From: JAMLIO01 sp031412575
GTDB taxonomy: Bacteria > Bdellovibrionota > Bdellovibrionia > Bdellovibrionales > UBA1609
NCBI GenBank assembly: GCA_031412575.1
Contig: JANODG010000238.1
Span: 1-11,970 of the forward strand
Reading direction: 5' to 3'
Length of the DNA: 11,970 nucleotides
How positions within the stretch are numbered: the first letter of the stretch is position 1; every line of letters starts with the position of its first letter. A program made the translations under genes and the position numbers. Positions 1 to 5,830 of the stretch are shown piece by piece. The notes under the pieces are model-generated. The model saw nothing but the letters and a program-made list of their open reading frames with translations, did not search any database and had not been told where the DNA came from.

Positions 1-233
1 CTGCCTTCCGAATTATTTGTTTCTAAGCCTTGAGTCTGATCGGATGGACTAGAAGGGGGTGTCCCTTTAGGGGCGGAATTACCATTCTGAGTTGCAGGGT
101 TGTCAAAAGAGTTTGTATCTAAACCATCTTGAGAATAAGCAGTAGAGGTTAAAATTGAAAAGCAAACGATGATTAAACAGGTTTTTAAATTAATAATTAA
201 ATTAATGTTTAAGCGACTAATTAAGAAACTCAT
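1..233 (-). CDS. pilP: Probable PilP, type IV pilus assembly protein (partial, 3' end outside the window)
   Basis: A frame opens with ATG at 233 and stays open for 77 codons to the window edge. Its start overlaps the pilO stop (ATGA), and an AGAGG Shine-Dalgarno lies 7 nt upstream. The N-terminus looks like a Sec signal peptide: basic residues in the first 17, a hydrophobic core at about 19-31, and a likely signal peptidase I site after AYS at 32-34. No lipobox cysteine follows, although many PilP proteins are lipoproteins. Residues 35-77 are rich in N, P, S, T, Q and G and probably disordered. The assignment rests mainly on position: the conserved order is pilM-pilN-pilO-pilP-pilQ, and PilP links the PilN/PilO complex to the PilQ secretin. 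No PilP fold is visible in the part present, so a PilQ N-terminus or another secreted protein remains possible. Confidence 0.6.
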   Translation of the reverse strand, partial: MSFLISRLNINLIINLKTCLIIVCFSILTSTAYSQDGLDTNSFDNPATQNGNSAPKGTPPSSPSDQTQGLETNNSEG

Positions 234-871
234 TGAGCGACCTCTTCTGTGGCTACAGGAACAGGTGCTAAATTTTCAACGTTTACATCTTTTATCACAT
301 CGTAAGTTTCAAAATCGGCTTTGAACCCAAGTCTCACATTGGAGTTGGCTGTTCGCTCGGTGCTTTCTGATCGTAATTCAATCTGTTTTAAAGAAATGAT
401 TTTATCAGTTCGCGATAGGTAAGATAAAAATCTCATGAGTTCGATGAATGTACCCGTAAAGCTGGCCTCAATGATCGATCTTGAAATGAAATCTTGAACT
501 CGGATAGTACCGTCGGAAACTCCTTCGGCCATTGCTAAATTGTCGTTATTCGATGTTTTTTGAAGTGAAGTGAAAGAGATACCTGTGGCACGGGCTTCGT
601 CCGAGATAATTTGCTCAATTGTTTTAGAATTAGGTTTTGCTTCAAAGTAGCTTGATAGTACTTTGATTTCTTTTTTTGCGATTTCCAGATCAACTTTGAC
701 TTGATCACCATCTGCGATTTCGCGATCTAGTTTTTTAATTTCACCATCAAGCATTACAAGCTGTTGCTCGTAGTCAGAAATCGTTTGGACTTCGTTGGGT
801 GGATTGAAATAGAAAAAATAATAAAGAATTGGCAATAAGAGTGCCACACCAATGATATATTTAAGTGGCAT
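230..871 (-). CDS. pilO: PilO, inner-membrane alignment protein of the type IV pilus
   Basis: PilO is a bitopic inner-membrane protein that dimerises with PilN and holds the pilus motor in line with the outer-membrane secretin. From the ATG at 871 the protein has 213 residues. A single transmembrane helix lies at about 4-20, a Lys/Glu/Asp-rich coiled coil at about 30-75, and then a periplasmic domain of the ferredoxin-like PilO type. The frame stays open to an ATG at 913, but that would overlap pilN by 32 nt and has no good ribosome site. The start at 871 lies 10 nt past the pilN stop, with GGAGG upstream at a rather long 14-nt spacing. A GTG at 890-892 with AGAGG 6 nt upstream is a credible alternative that adds seven residues. 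Placement after pilN and before a probable pilP supports the call. Confidence 0.85.
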   Translation of the reverse strand: MPLKYIIGVALLLPILYYFFYFNPPNEVQTISDYEQQLVMLDGEIKKLDREIADGDQVKVDLEIAKKEIKVLSSYFEAKPNSKTIEQIISDEARATGISFTSLQKTSNNDNLAMAEGVSDGTIRVQDFISRSIIEASFTGTFIELMRFLSYLSRTDKIISLKQIELRSESTERTANSNVRLGFKADFETYDVIKDVNVENLAPVPVATEEVAQ

Positions 872-881
872 TGCACGTAGA

Positions 882-1523
882 CTATCCTCCACGTTGCACC
901 TCTGCCGAGACATTTGCTCGCATTCTAAACGAAATCAAATTATCGCCTTTATCGCTTTTTGTTTCTATCGAATTATAAATAAGAATATTGTCAAAAAATA
1001 CGCTGTCTTCAAAGTTTTGCTGAAAGACGTTTAGTTCCTTATCTGATGTAGAAACACCCGTAATATCAATCTGGGTTCTATTTAAAACTATCTCTGTGAC
1101 CCAAATTTGCACGGGAATAAGATCTTGTAACTGATCTAAAACTTTAATGCCTTGAAGTTTTTCAACTCCAATTTTTCTAAATTCACCAATTAATGGTTTT
1201 CTGGCTTCATATTCAGCTTTTAAAAGGGTAACACCATCGACTAATAATTTCTTCTCGTTTCGAATGGCTTCAGTCTGCTGCACTTCAAGAGTGATCTTAC
1301 TTACTTTTTCTTGAGACTCTTTGGTAATTTTGTACTCATAAAAATACATCAAAACTACGGGAAGAAGCATAATTAGCAGCTTTACGAGGGGATTAATTTC
1401 AGGCTCAACAAAACCTTCCGTCCCTATAGATAAAATTTCCTTATAAGTTTTTTTACCAACGGGACCTAGGTTGTCGACTGGGGCCTGAGAAGTTTTGTCT
1501 TGAAGTAGATTTACCTTAATCAA
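882..1523 (-). CDS. pilN: PilN, inner-membrane alignment protein of the type IV pilus
   Basis: PilN binds PilM in the cytoplasm through a short N-terminal peptide and pairs with PilO in the periplasm. The 213-residue product opens with MIKVNLL, matching the conserved PilN N-terminal INLL motif that docks in the PilM groove. A loop of about 40 residues precedes one transmembrane helix at about 46-62, then a charged coiled coil at about 66-105 and a compact periplasmic domain. The start is TTG at 1523-1521, not ATG. Its TTGA overlaps the pilM stop, and an AAGG Shine-Dalgarno sits 6 nt upstream. No other in-frame start would preserve the N-terminal motif, so the rare start looks genuine and suggests translation coupled to pilM. 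Confidence 0.9.
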   Translation of the reverse strand: MIKVNLLQDKTSQAPVDNLGPVGKKTYKEILSIGTEGFVEPEINPLVKLLIMLLPVVLMYFYEYKITKESQEKVSKITLEVQQTEAIRNEKKLLVDGVTLLKAEYEARKPLIGEFRKIGVEKLQGIKVLDQLQDLIPVQIWVTEIVLNRTQIDITGVSTSDKELNVFQQNFEDSVFFDNILIYNSIETKSDKGDNLISFRMRANVSAEVQRGG

Positions 1524-2560
1524 GAGTCACCTTCACTTCTTAAGGCCAACCCTAAAACAACAGCTCCAGTTTTTCGGAAACCTTCAACGTTTTGCACGGA
1601 AGGATGAATATTCATATTACGCATAGGATTTAAAAACTCACACGGGATGTCTAAAGTTTTTTGTAACTTTTCAATAAACCCCGCAGTATAAGCCGCACCG
1701 CCAGTCAAAAAAATGTTAGTTACACTTAAACCTTGTGTGGTGTTCACGAAAAACTCAAAACTTCCTTGAATTTGATCGATGATATTACCTAAACTCACAT
1801 CAATCGCTTTTTGAGCCTCTTCAGGCATTTCTTTGCTTAACTTAAAGCGTTCGGCCTCATCGAAACTAATATCCATAGCGCTTTGAATTTCTTGATTTAT
1901 AAGAATGCCACCGACAGGAAGGTCTCGGCAAAAAACAACATCGCCATTTTGTACAATTACGAAGTGAGAATAAAAAGCGCCTATATCAATGAGGGCAATA
2001 GCCTGTCCTTGAATTTTTCCATAATTAAATGCAAACGCATTTGCTAAAGCAAATCCATTTACATCTGCTACAACTACGTTAAAGCCTAAGGGCTCTACGA
2101 CTTCAACTGCCGAACGGATTTGATCCTTTTGGGCAGCAACAATAAGTATATCATTGGAATTGTCGTCACCGCTATTGGTGCTCAAAACTACAAAATCCAA
2201 ATTCACAGAGCTTAAATCAAAAGGAATATACTGTTCGGCTTCCCATCTAACTTGATCTGACAATAATTGATTTTCCATTTTTGGTATGGTGACTTTTTTA
2301 ACCATCACCGACGAACCAGATAAACCTAAAACAATATCACCCTTATTTAATTTTAAATTTTTAAATAGACTTTTAAATGTCTCTGTAAGTTTTGAAACTT
2401 GAGGTACTTCACCAGAGCTCAAAGTATTATTAAGAATTGGTTCTTGGACGTATTTCACCAATTGGCTTGTAGATGAAGATATATCCACAACGGCCGCGCG
2501 AATAGAATTCGAGCCGATATCAAGACCTATAACTTGTTTCTTTGAACCAAATAAACCCAA
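1520..2560 (-). CDS. pilM: PilM, actin-like ATPase of the type IV pilus
   Basis: PilM is a cytoplasmic FtsA/actin-fold protein that forms a ring under the PilN/PilO complex and links it to the extension and retraction ATPases. The 346-residue length is normal. The actin-type nucleotide motifs are visible in order: phosphate 1 at 11-21 (GLDIGSNSIR), phosphate 2 at 190-199 (LIDIGAFYSH), and the adenosine loop at 285-294 (LTGGAAYTAG). The WEAEQYIPF segment at 106-114 is typical of PilM. The start is TTG at 2560-2558, with AAGGG 9 nt upstream and an in-frame stop just beyond it; the next in-frame methionine would remove the first nucleotide motif. A strong promoter lies about 100 bp upstream, making this the first gene of the pilMNOP unit. 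Confidence 0.95.
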   Translation of the reverse strand: MGLFGSKKQVIGLDIGSNSIRAAVVDISSSTSQLVKYVQEPILNNTLSSGEVPQVSKLTETFKSLFKNLKLNKGDIVLGLSGSSVMVKKVTIPKMENQLLSDQVRWEAEQYIPFDLSSVNLDFVVLSTNSGDDNSNDILIVAAQKDQIRSAVEVVEPLGFNVVVADVNGFALANAFAFNYGKIQGQAIALIDIGAFYSHFVIVQNGDVVFCRDLPVGGILINQEIQSAMDISFDEAERFKLSKEMPEEAQKAIDVSLGNIIDQIQGSFEFFVNTTQGLSVTNIFLTGGAAYTAGFIEKLQKTLDIPCEFLNPMRNMNIHPSVQNVEGFRKTGAVVLGLALRSEGDS

Positions 2561-2662
2561 AAGTTGAAACCCTTAATGCTGCAAATCTTAAACTGGTTAA
2601 ATCTATGTATTTATTCTACAAATCCAAAACTTACGATTCAGAAAATAATACACCTATCCTAG

Positions 2663-2691
2663 ATTACACCGAACTAGACTTAAAGTGTCAA
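2663..2691 (-). promoter_or_regulatory. Sigma-70 type promoter of the pilMNOP operon
   Basis: On the minus strand a perfect -35 hexamer TTGACA (2691-2686) is followed by a 17-bp spacer and a -10 hexamer TGTAAT (2668-2663). A transcript would start near 2656 and leave a leader of about 95 nt before the pilM TTG. The position, alone in the gap between the prepilin peptidase gene and pilM, fits independent transcription of the pilus operon. The call rests on consensus match and placement only; no start site has been measured. Confidence 0.65.
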
Positions 2692-2785
2692 AGAAGATTC
2701 ATAATCTCTTGGTTTAGCGTTATTCATCCCTCTCGCTAGACCTAGATCCTGTTGGCCCACCAAGATAAGTTCAAAGTCAGAAAAA

Positions 2786-3547
2786 CTAAAACCAATAAAG
2801 CGCATTATGGACAAAGTAGTAGATGTAAGTTGCTGTAATTAAAAATGGTCCAAATGGAATAGCAAATGTTTTTGAGTCTTCATTTTTTATCATTAAAAAA
2901 TAAGCGCCTACAAAAGTTCCCGCGATGCTTGAAATTAATAAAATGATAGAAACACTTTGGAATCCGAGTAAGGCGCCAATCCATGCTAGAAGTTTAATGT
3001 CTCCTCCACCCATACCATCAATACCGCGCCATCTTTTATATGCAAAAGCTAAGGTCCAAAGAATACCGCCACCAAAAACAACTCCAATGCTCGCATCCAT
3101 TAAATTTGGATCAGTATTAAAAACTGAAATCAACAAAGCAAAAATCAACCCTGGAATCGTCATAATATCTGGCAAATACATATGCTTAAGATCAATAAAA
3201 AAACATGGAACCGCTAAGGCAGTAAAAATACACATATTTAAAGTGACTAAAGTTAAACCCGAAACTAGATAACAAACTGCAAATAAGACGGCAGTTAAAA
3301 GTTCAACTAAAGGATACCTCATCGAAATCTTAGTTTTACAATTTGCACACTTACCGCGAAGAAAGACCCATGAAACTATAGGAATGTTCTGATAAAATTT
3401 AATGGCTGATGCACACTGAGGACACCTACTTCTTGGATGTACAATACTTTCTTCCCTAGGCCATCTGTAAATCACCACATTGGCAAAGCTACCAAAACAA
3501 GCACCCATCAAAAATATCATGACTAAATGAAAACTATCCATATCCAT
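2786..3547 (-). CDS. pilD: Type IV prepilin peptidase / N-methyltransferase (A24 family)
   Basis: This inner-membrane aspartic protease cleaves the leader of type IV prepilins and usually also methylates the new N-terminus. The 253-residue protein has the expected layout. An N-terminal GSFANVVIYR segment (19-28) resembles the family's GSFxNVVIxR motif. A cytoplasmic zinc-binding loop with two CxxC pairs (C42/C45 and C67/C70) marks the bifunctional methylating class. Several membrane helices then carry the catalytic regions FIDLKHMYLPD (117-127) and GMGGGDIK (178-185), with Asp119 and Asp183 the likely active pair. It lies upstream of pilM on the same strand but is separated by 225 bp and a promoter. 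ATG at 3547 gives the full family N-terminus, though no strong Shine-Dalgarno precedes it. An alternative ATG lies two codons in. Confidence 0.93.
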   Translation of the reverse strand: MDMDSFHLVMIFLMGACFGSFANVVIYRWPREESIVHPRSRCPQCASAIKFYQNIPIVSWVFLRGKCANCKTKISMRYPLVELLTAVLFAVCYLVSGLTLVTLNMCIFTALAVPCFFIDLKHMYLPDIMTIPGLIFALLISVFNTDPNLMDASIGVVFGGGILWTLAFAYKRWRGIDGMGGGDIKLLAWIGALLGFQSVSIILLISSIAGTFVGAYFLMIKNEDSKTFAIPFGPFLITATYIYYFVHNALYWF

Positions 3548-3572
3548 ATTTATAAAGAGTACTTCACAATCC

Positions 3573-3628
3573 CATCATTTGGAAAAAATAAAATCGTCCC
3601 CTCGTTTTTAAACCTAGACTTAAGCTAA
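3573..3628 (+). pseudogene. Decayed inverted copy of the ABC permease gene's 3' end
   Basis: The plus strand here resembles the last codons of the permease gene at 4203-4973, which reads on the minus strand. From CGTCC at 3595 through CTCGTTTTTAA to GACTTAA, CTAA at 3628, it follows the permease tail (SVLVFNNKDLT and stop) with compensating +2/-2 indels and a few substitutions. A weaker match (CATCATTT at 3573 against 4250-4257) suggests the copy began further out. The reading frame is broken. The copy keeps exact register with the palindrome axis (paired coordinates sum to about 7831). It therefore looks like the outer edge of the same inverted duplication, free to decay because it no longer codes. 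Confidence 0.45.
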
Positions 3629-3631
3629 ACT

Positions 3632-3650
3632 AAAAAAATCGTTCAGACCT
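3632..3650 (-). terminator. Left exit of the palindrome: stem base followed by T7 tract
   Basis: On the minus strand the palindrome ends with AGGTCTGAA and then GATTTTTTT. This is the mirror of the right exit. It would be suited to ending read-through from the pyrB-carAB-ABC transcript before the prepilin peptidase gene. The whole palindrome could thus work as a bidirectional terminator, although its length far exceeds what termination needs. Confidence 0.4.
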
Positions 3651-3746
3651 TTTATTTTACTTAAAACTCTGACCTAATTTCGAAAAATTCCTTGGCTTAA
3701 AAAATTTCTTTGAATTAGGACTTATATTTATACTTACAAACTGGGC

Positions 3747-3768
3747 TCATTGGCGCGTAACCATGCCT
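3747..3768 (+). repeat. Variant site A, copy 1 (left arm, outer position)
   Basis: This interrupts the palindrome between blocks 1 and 2. It shares the core TGGCGCGTAACC and 19 of 22 positions with copy 2 at 3980-4001 on the other strand. The position directly opposite it in the right arm holds variant B instead. It can fold as a local hairpin, with GG pairing CC around a CGCGTAA loop and a flanking GCAT-type stem. Confidence 0.85.
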
Positions 3769-3821
3769 AAAAACTTTAAAACTTTATTTTTAAATATATT
3801 GGATATGAGCTTCTGATAGAG

Positions 3822-3851
3822 GCGGGCATTGGCACTTTAACCTCGCACTTA
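3822..3851 (+). repeat. Variant site B, copy 2 (left arm, inner position)
   Basis: This interrupts the palindrome between blocks 2 and 3. It shares GGCATTGGCACTTTAACC exactly, and 24 of 30 positions overall, with copy 1 at 4057-4086 on the other strand. The directly opposite position in the right arm holds variant A. Variants A and B are themselves related: TGGC, then GCG or ACTT, then TAACC. Confidence 0.85.
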
Positions 3852-3979
3852 GTAAATAAAATCCTAATGCACTATAAATTTTAATTCTAAAAATTCCATC
3901 ATTTGCTTATTTAAATTTAAATAAACATATGATGGAATTTTTAGAATTAAAATTTATAGTGCATTAGAATTTTATTTAC

Positions 3980-4001
3980 AGGCAAGGTTACGCGCCAGCG
4001 A
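3980..4001 (-). repeat. Variant site A, copy 2 (right arm, inner position)
   Basis: Read on the minus strand, this carries the variant A core TGGCGCGTAACC flanked by TC at the start and TGCCT at the end, as in copy 1 at 3747-3768. It sits opposite the inner B copy of the left arm, so the two cannot pair straight across the stem. Confidence 0.85.
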
Positions 4002-4056
4002 GCCTCTATCAGAAGCTCATATCCAATATATTTAAAAATAAAGTTTTAAAGTTTTT

Positions 4057-4086
4057 AGAATGCATGGTTAAAGTGCCAATGCCTGC
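4057..4086 (-). repeat. Variant site B, copy 1 (right arm, outer position)
   Basis: Read on the minus strand, this carries the 18-base variant B core shared with 3822-3851. On the plus strand it can form a local hairpin of GCATGG with CCAATGC (one bulged base) around a TTAAAGTG loop. It sits opposite the outer A copy of the left arm. Confidence 0.85.
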
Positions 4087-4180
4087 CCAGTTTGTAAGTA
4101 TAAATATAAGTCCTAATTCAAAGAAATTTTTTAAGCCAAGGAATTTTTCGAAATTAGGTCAGAGTTTTAAGTAAAATAAA

Positions 4181-4200
4181 AGGTCTGAAAGATTTTTTTT
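4181..4200 (+). terminator. Right exit of the palindrome: stem base followed by T9-10 tract
   Basis: Plus-strand transcription leaving the palindrome passes the stem base AGGTCTGAA and then runs through GATTTTTTTTT. A U-tract directly after a very long self-complementary stem resembles an intrinsic terminator. The stem base is not GC-rich, so efficiency is uncertain. Confidence 0.4.
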
Positions 4201-4202
4201 TG

Positions 4203-4973
4203 TTAGGTTAAGTCTTTATTGTTAAAAACGAGGACGGAAGATCCAAGGAAAATGATGACCCAACAGATGCCGTAGGCAAGGGATATGAGATAGACGTTGG
4301 GTTCAGACCATTCGTTGTAGGTAAGGTGAGATTTCCAATTGAGGCTTTCTAGATTGGGAATCATCCACGTGACCACCGGTCCTAAAGTCTTAAGAAGTGG
4401 GTTAGGATTGTTTTTTATCAGATATTCAAAAGTTTGGACCCAGTGTGTGACCATAAAAAAACAAAAGGACAATCCCACAGTCAGTAATGAAGATGTCACT
4501 AAGGATATTAACAAAGCGAATGAGAATAAAACTAAGGCTTCGACGAAGATGCCTGTGAAAGGAATTAGTGTTTTAAGCGTCCATTCTAAACCTGTTAGGA
4601 ATGATGTCAGATAAAAAAAGCCGCTTAGGATTCCAAGTGTGACCAATAAACTAAGAATGAAACCTAAAAATTTAGAGAGTATGAATTGGCTACGGCTTAT
4701 ATCTTTTGATAAAAATATAAATGCACTTTGATTTTCTAGCTCTTCTTTTAAAATAGTGGCACCCGATAATACAGCTAAAAATATAGCGCCTACTTGAGCT
4801 CCGGCTAAACCGAAGTTGATCGACAATCGCTTTTCTTCTTCAAATCCCAAAGGTCCTAAAAGTAAACTGATTAAGGTTAATAAGGCGCCGATGGATAAGC
4901 CCACAAAATAAATTTTCTTGTGAGATAAGGTGGCGAAGGTCAAATGACTTAAACTGTAAATCTGATTAAACAT
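4203..4973 (-). CDS. ABC-2 type transporter permease
   Basis: The 256-residue hydrophobic protein has about six membrane helices (roughly 21-42, 53-75, 98-124, 137-160, 163-181, 227-250). The charged segment between helices 2 and 3, with KEELENQSAFIFLSKDISRSQF at about 76-97, is typical of ABC-2 permeases, where it contacts the ATPase. It would form an inner-membrane exporter with the ATPase encoded just upstream. The genes overlap as TAATG, and GGAAGG lies about 7 nt before the ATG, so translation is coupled. The substrate cannot be told from the sequence; related pairs export lipids, drugs, peptides or polysaccharide, or take part in gliding or copper-enzyme maturation. Its last codons lie in the conserved fringe of the giant palindrome, and a decayed inverted copy of this gene end lies at 3573-3628. 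Confidence 0.85.
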   Translation of the reverse strand: MFNQIYSLSHLTFATLSHKKIYFVGLSIGALLTLISLLLGPLGFEEEKRLSINFGLAGAQVGAIFLAVLSGATILKEELENQSAFIFLSKDISRSQFILSKFLGFILSLLVTLGILSGFFYLTSFLTGLEWTLKTLIPFTGIFVEALVLFSFALLISLVTSSLLTVGLSFCFFMVTHWVQTFEYLIKNNPNPLLKTLGPVVTWMIPNLESLNWKSHLTYNEWSEPNVYLISLAYGICWVIIFLGSSVLVFNNKDLT

Positions 4974-5830
4974 TATTTACCTTCCAGTAGCATTTTATAA
5001 ATATCAGTTAATTCTTGGTTATCTGGCTTTAAATTCCAAATCAGATGCCCTTGGTCTAAAATAGTTTTGATAGATTGAGTGACGTCTTTTTCGTGAACCT
5101 TAAAGTTAAGAATTTCATCACTAGTTTTTGATTTGTATTCGATACTAAAGGTTGTAGTTTTTAAAAGGGATTGGACTTCACCTTGATACAATAGGCGACC
5201 TTCTTTGATGACGACCAAATGGTCGCAAACTTTTTGCACGTCTTCTAGTAAATGACTTGTTAGAAAAATACTTTTTCCTTTTTGTGCGTAGGACCTTAGG
5301 ATCTCAACAGAGTTTAGACGACTATCTGGATCCAGACCATTAAATGGTTCGTCTAAAATTAAAAGGTCAGGTTCTGACAACAAAGCTTGAGCTAAAGCCA
5401 GTCTTTGATTCATACCTTTTGAAAATCCACCACATGGGCGATCTTTGGCGTAAAAAAGATCTACTGATTTTAAAACTTCGTTGATTTGGTCTTTTCTAAA
5501 GCCCTTGGAAATGGCACCCACATATCCTAAAAGTTCTATTGGAGTTAAAAAACCTGGAAATGTCGGCTTTTCTGGAACAAAACCAATTCTTGATCTGGCT
5601 TGTCCGTAATTTAAGTTGTCAAAAAAATGCACTTGGCCTTTTGTGGGCCTTACAAGATCTGTAGCGATTTTAATAAAAGTAGATTTACCAGATCCATTTG
5701 GCCCTAAAAAACAAGTGACTGAGCCTTCAGGGATTTCAAAGCTGACACCTTTTAGGGCTTCAACTTTAGTGTGCTTCAGACCGACAAAATAATCTTTTTT
5801 GACATCTTCAACACGAATCACTGAACTCAT
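4973..5830 (-). CDS. ABC-2 type transporter ATP-binding protein
   Basis: The 285-residue cytoplasmic ATPase has all nucleotide-binding motifs. The Walker A motif is GPNGSGKST at 43-51, and the Q-loop region FVPEKPTF at 84-91 has Glu, as is common in ABC-2 exporters. The signature is a FSKGMNQR variant at 136-143, Walker B with the catalytic Glu is LLILDEP at 156-162, and the switch His193 lies in LTSHLLED. The FSKGM form in place of LSGGQ is typical of the drug/sodium/lipid exporter branch. Residues after about 215 form a small C-terminal regulatory extension. The ATG at 5830 overlaps the carB stop (ATGA), with AAGGG 9 nt upstream, so it is co-transcribed and probably coupled to carB. That placement is unusual, and the link to pyrimidine synthesis is unknown. 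Confidence 0.92.
   Translation of the reverse strand: MSSVIRVEDVKKDYFVGLKHTKVEALKGVSFEIPEGSVTCFLGPNGSGKSTFIKIATDLVRPTKGQVHFFDNLNYGQARSRIGFVPEKPTFPGFLTPIELLGYVGAISKGFRKDQINEVLKSVDLFYAKDRPCGGFSKGMNQRLALAQALLSEPDLLILDEPFNGLDPDSRLNSVEILRSYAQKGKSIFLTSHLLEDVQKVCDHLVVIKEGRLLYQGEVQSLLKTTTFSIEYKSKTSDEILNFKVHEKDVTQSIKTILDQGHLIWNLKPDNQELTDIYKMLLEGK

Larger units (their letters stand above)
3617..4214. repeat. Giant near-perfect palindrome (inverted repeat, arms about 300 bp, no spacer)
   Basis: The two halves are reverse complements about an axis between 3915 and 3916. Block 1 is 3642-3746 against 4085-4189, 105 bp identical. Block 2 is 3767-3823 against 4002-4058, 57 bp identical. Block 3 is 3852-3915 against 3916-3979, 64 bp with mismatches only at 3863, 3903 and 3906. 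The ends 3617-3641 against 4190-4214 match with five differences. Between blocks, each arm has a variable site of 20-28 bp where the arms differ, described separately as A and B repeats. The tip is an AT-rich perfect palindrome. No open frame of note lies inside, and it fills almost all of the 655-bp gap between the permease and prepilin peptidase genes. It may encode a large hairpin RNA, act as a terminator, or be a foldback element or inverted duplication; the sequence alone does not decide. Confidence 0.97.

Noticed and set aside
2542..2739. Plus-strand open frame of 65 codons overlapping the pilM start
   Set aside because: It overlaps the pilM promoter and start, has no ribosome site and no recognisable protein character.
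2925..3272. Plus-strand open frame of 115 codons inside the prepilin peptidase gene
   Set aside because: It is antisense to a clear membrane protease; hydrophobic codons on one strand commonly leave such open frames on the other.
3705..3734. Inward-facing promoter in each palindrome arm (TATACT with TTTCTT 18 bp upstream)
   Set aside because: The -35 matches consensus at only two positions, and AT-rich sequence gives such hits by chance.
3632..4199. Insertion sequence or MITE explanation for the palindrome
   Set aside because: No transposase, no target-site duplication at the edges, and the similarity blends into the permease coding end instead of stopping at a sharp boundary. Not excluded without a genome-wide copy search.
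4339..4614. Plus-strand open frame of 91 codons inside the ABC permease gene
   Set aside because: It is antisense to a convincing permease, and the composition is basic and low-complexity with no motif.
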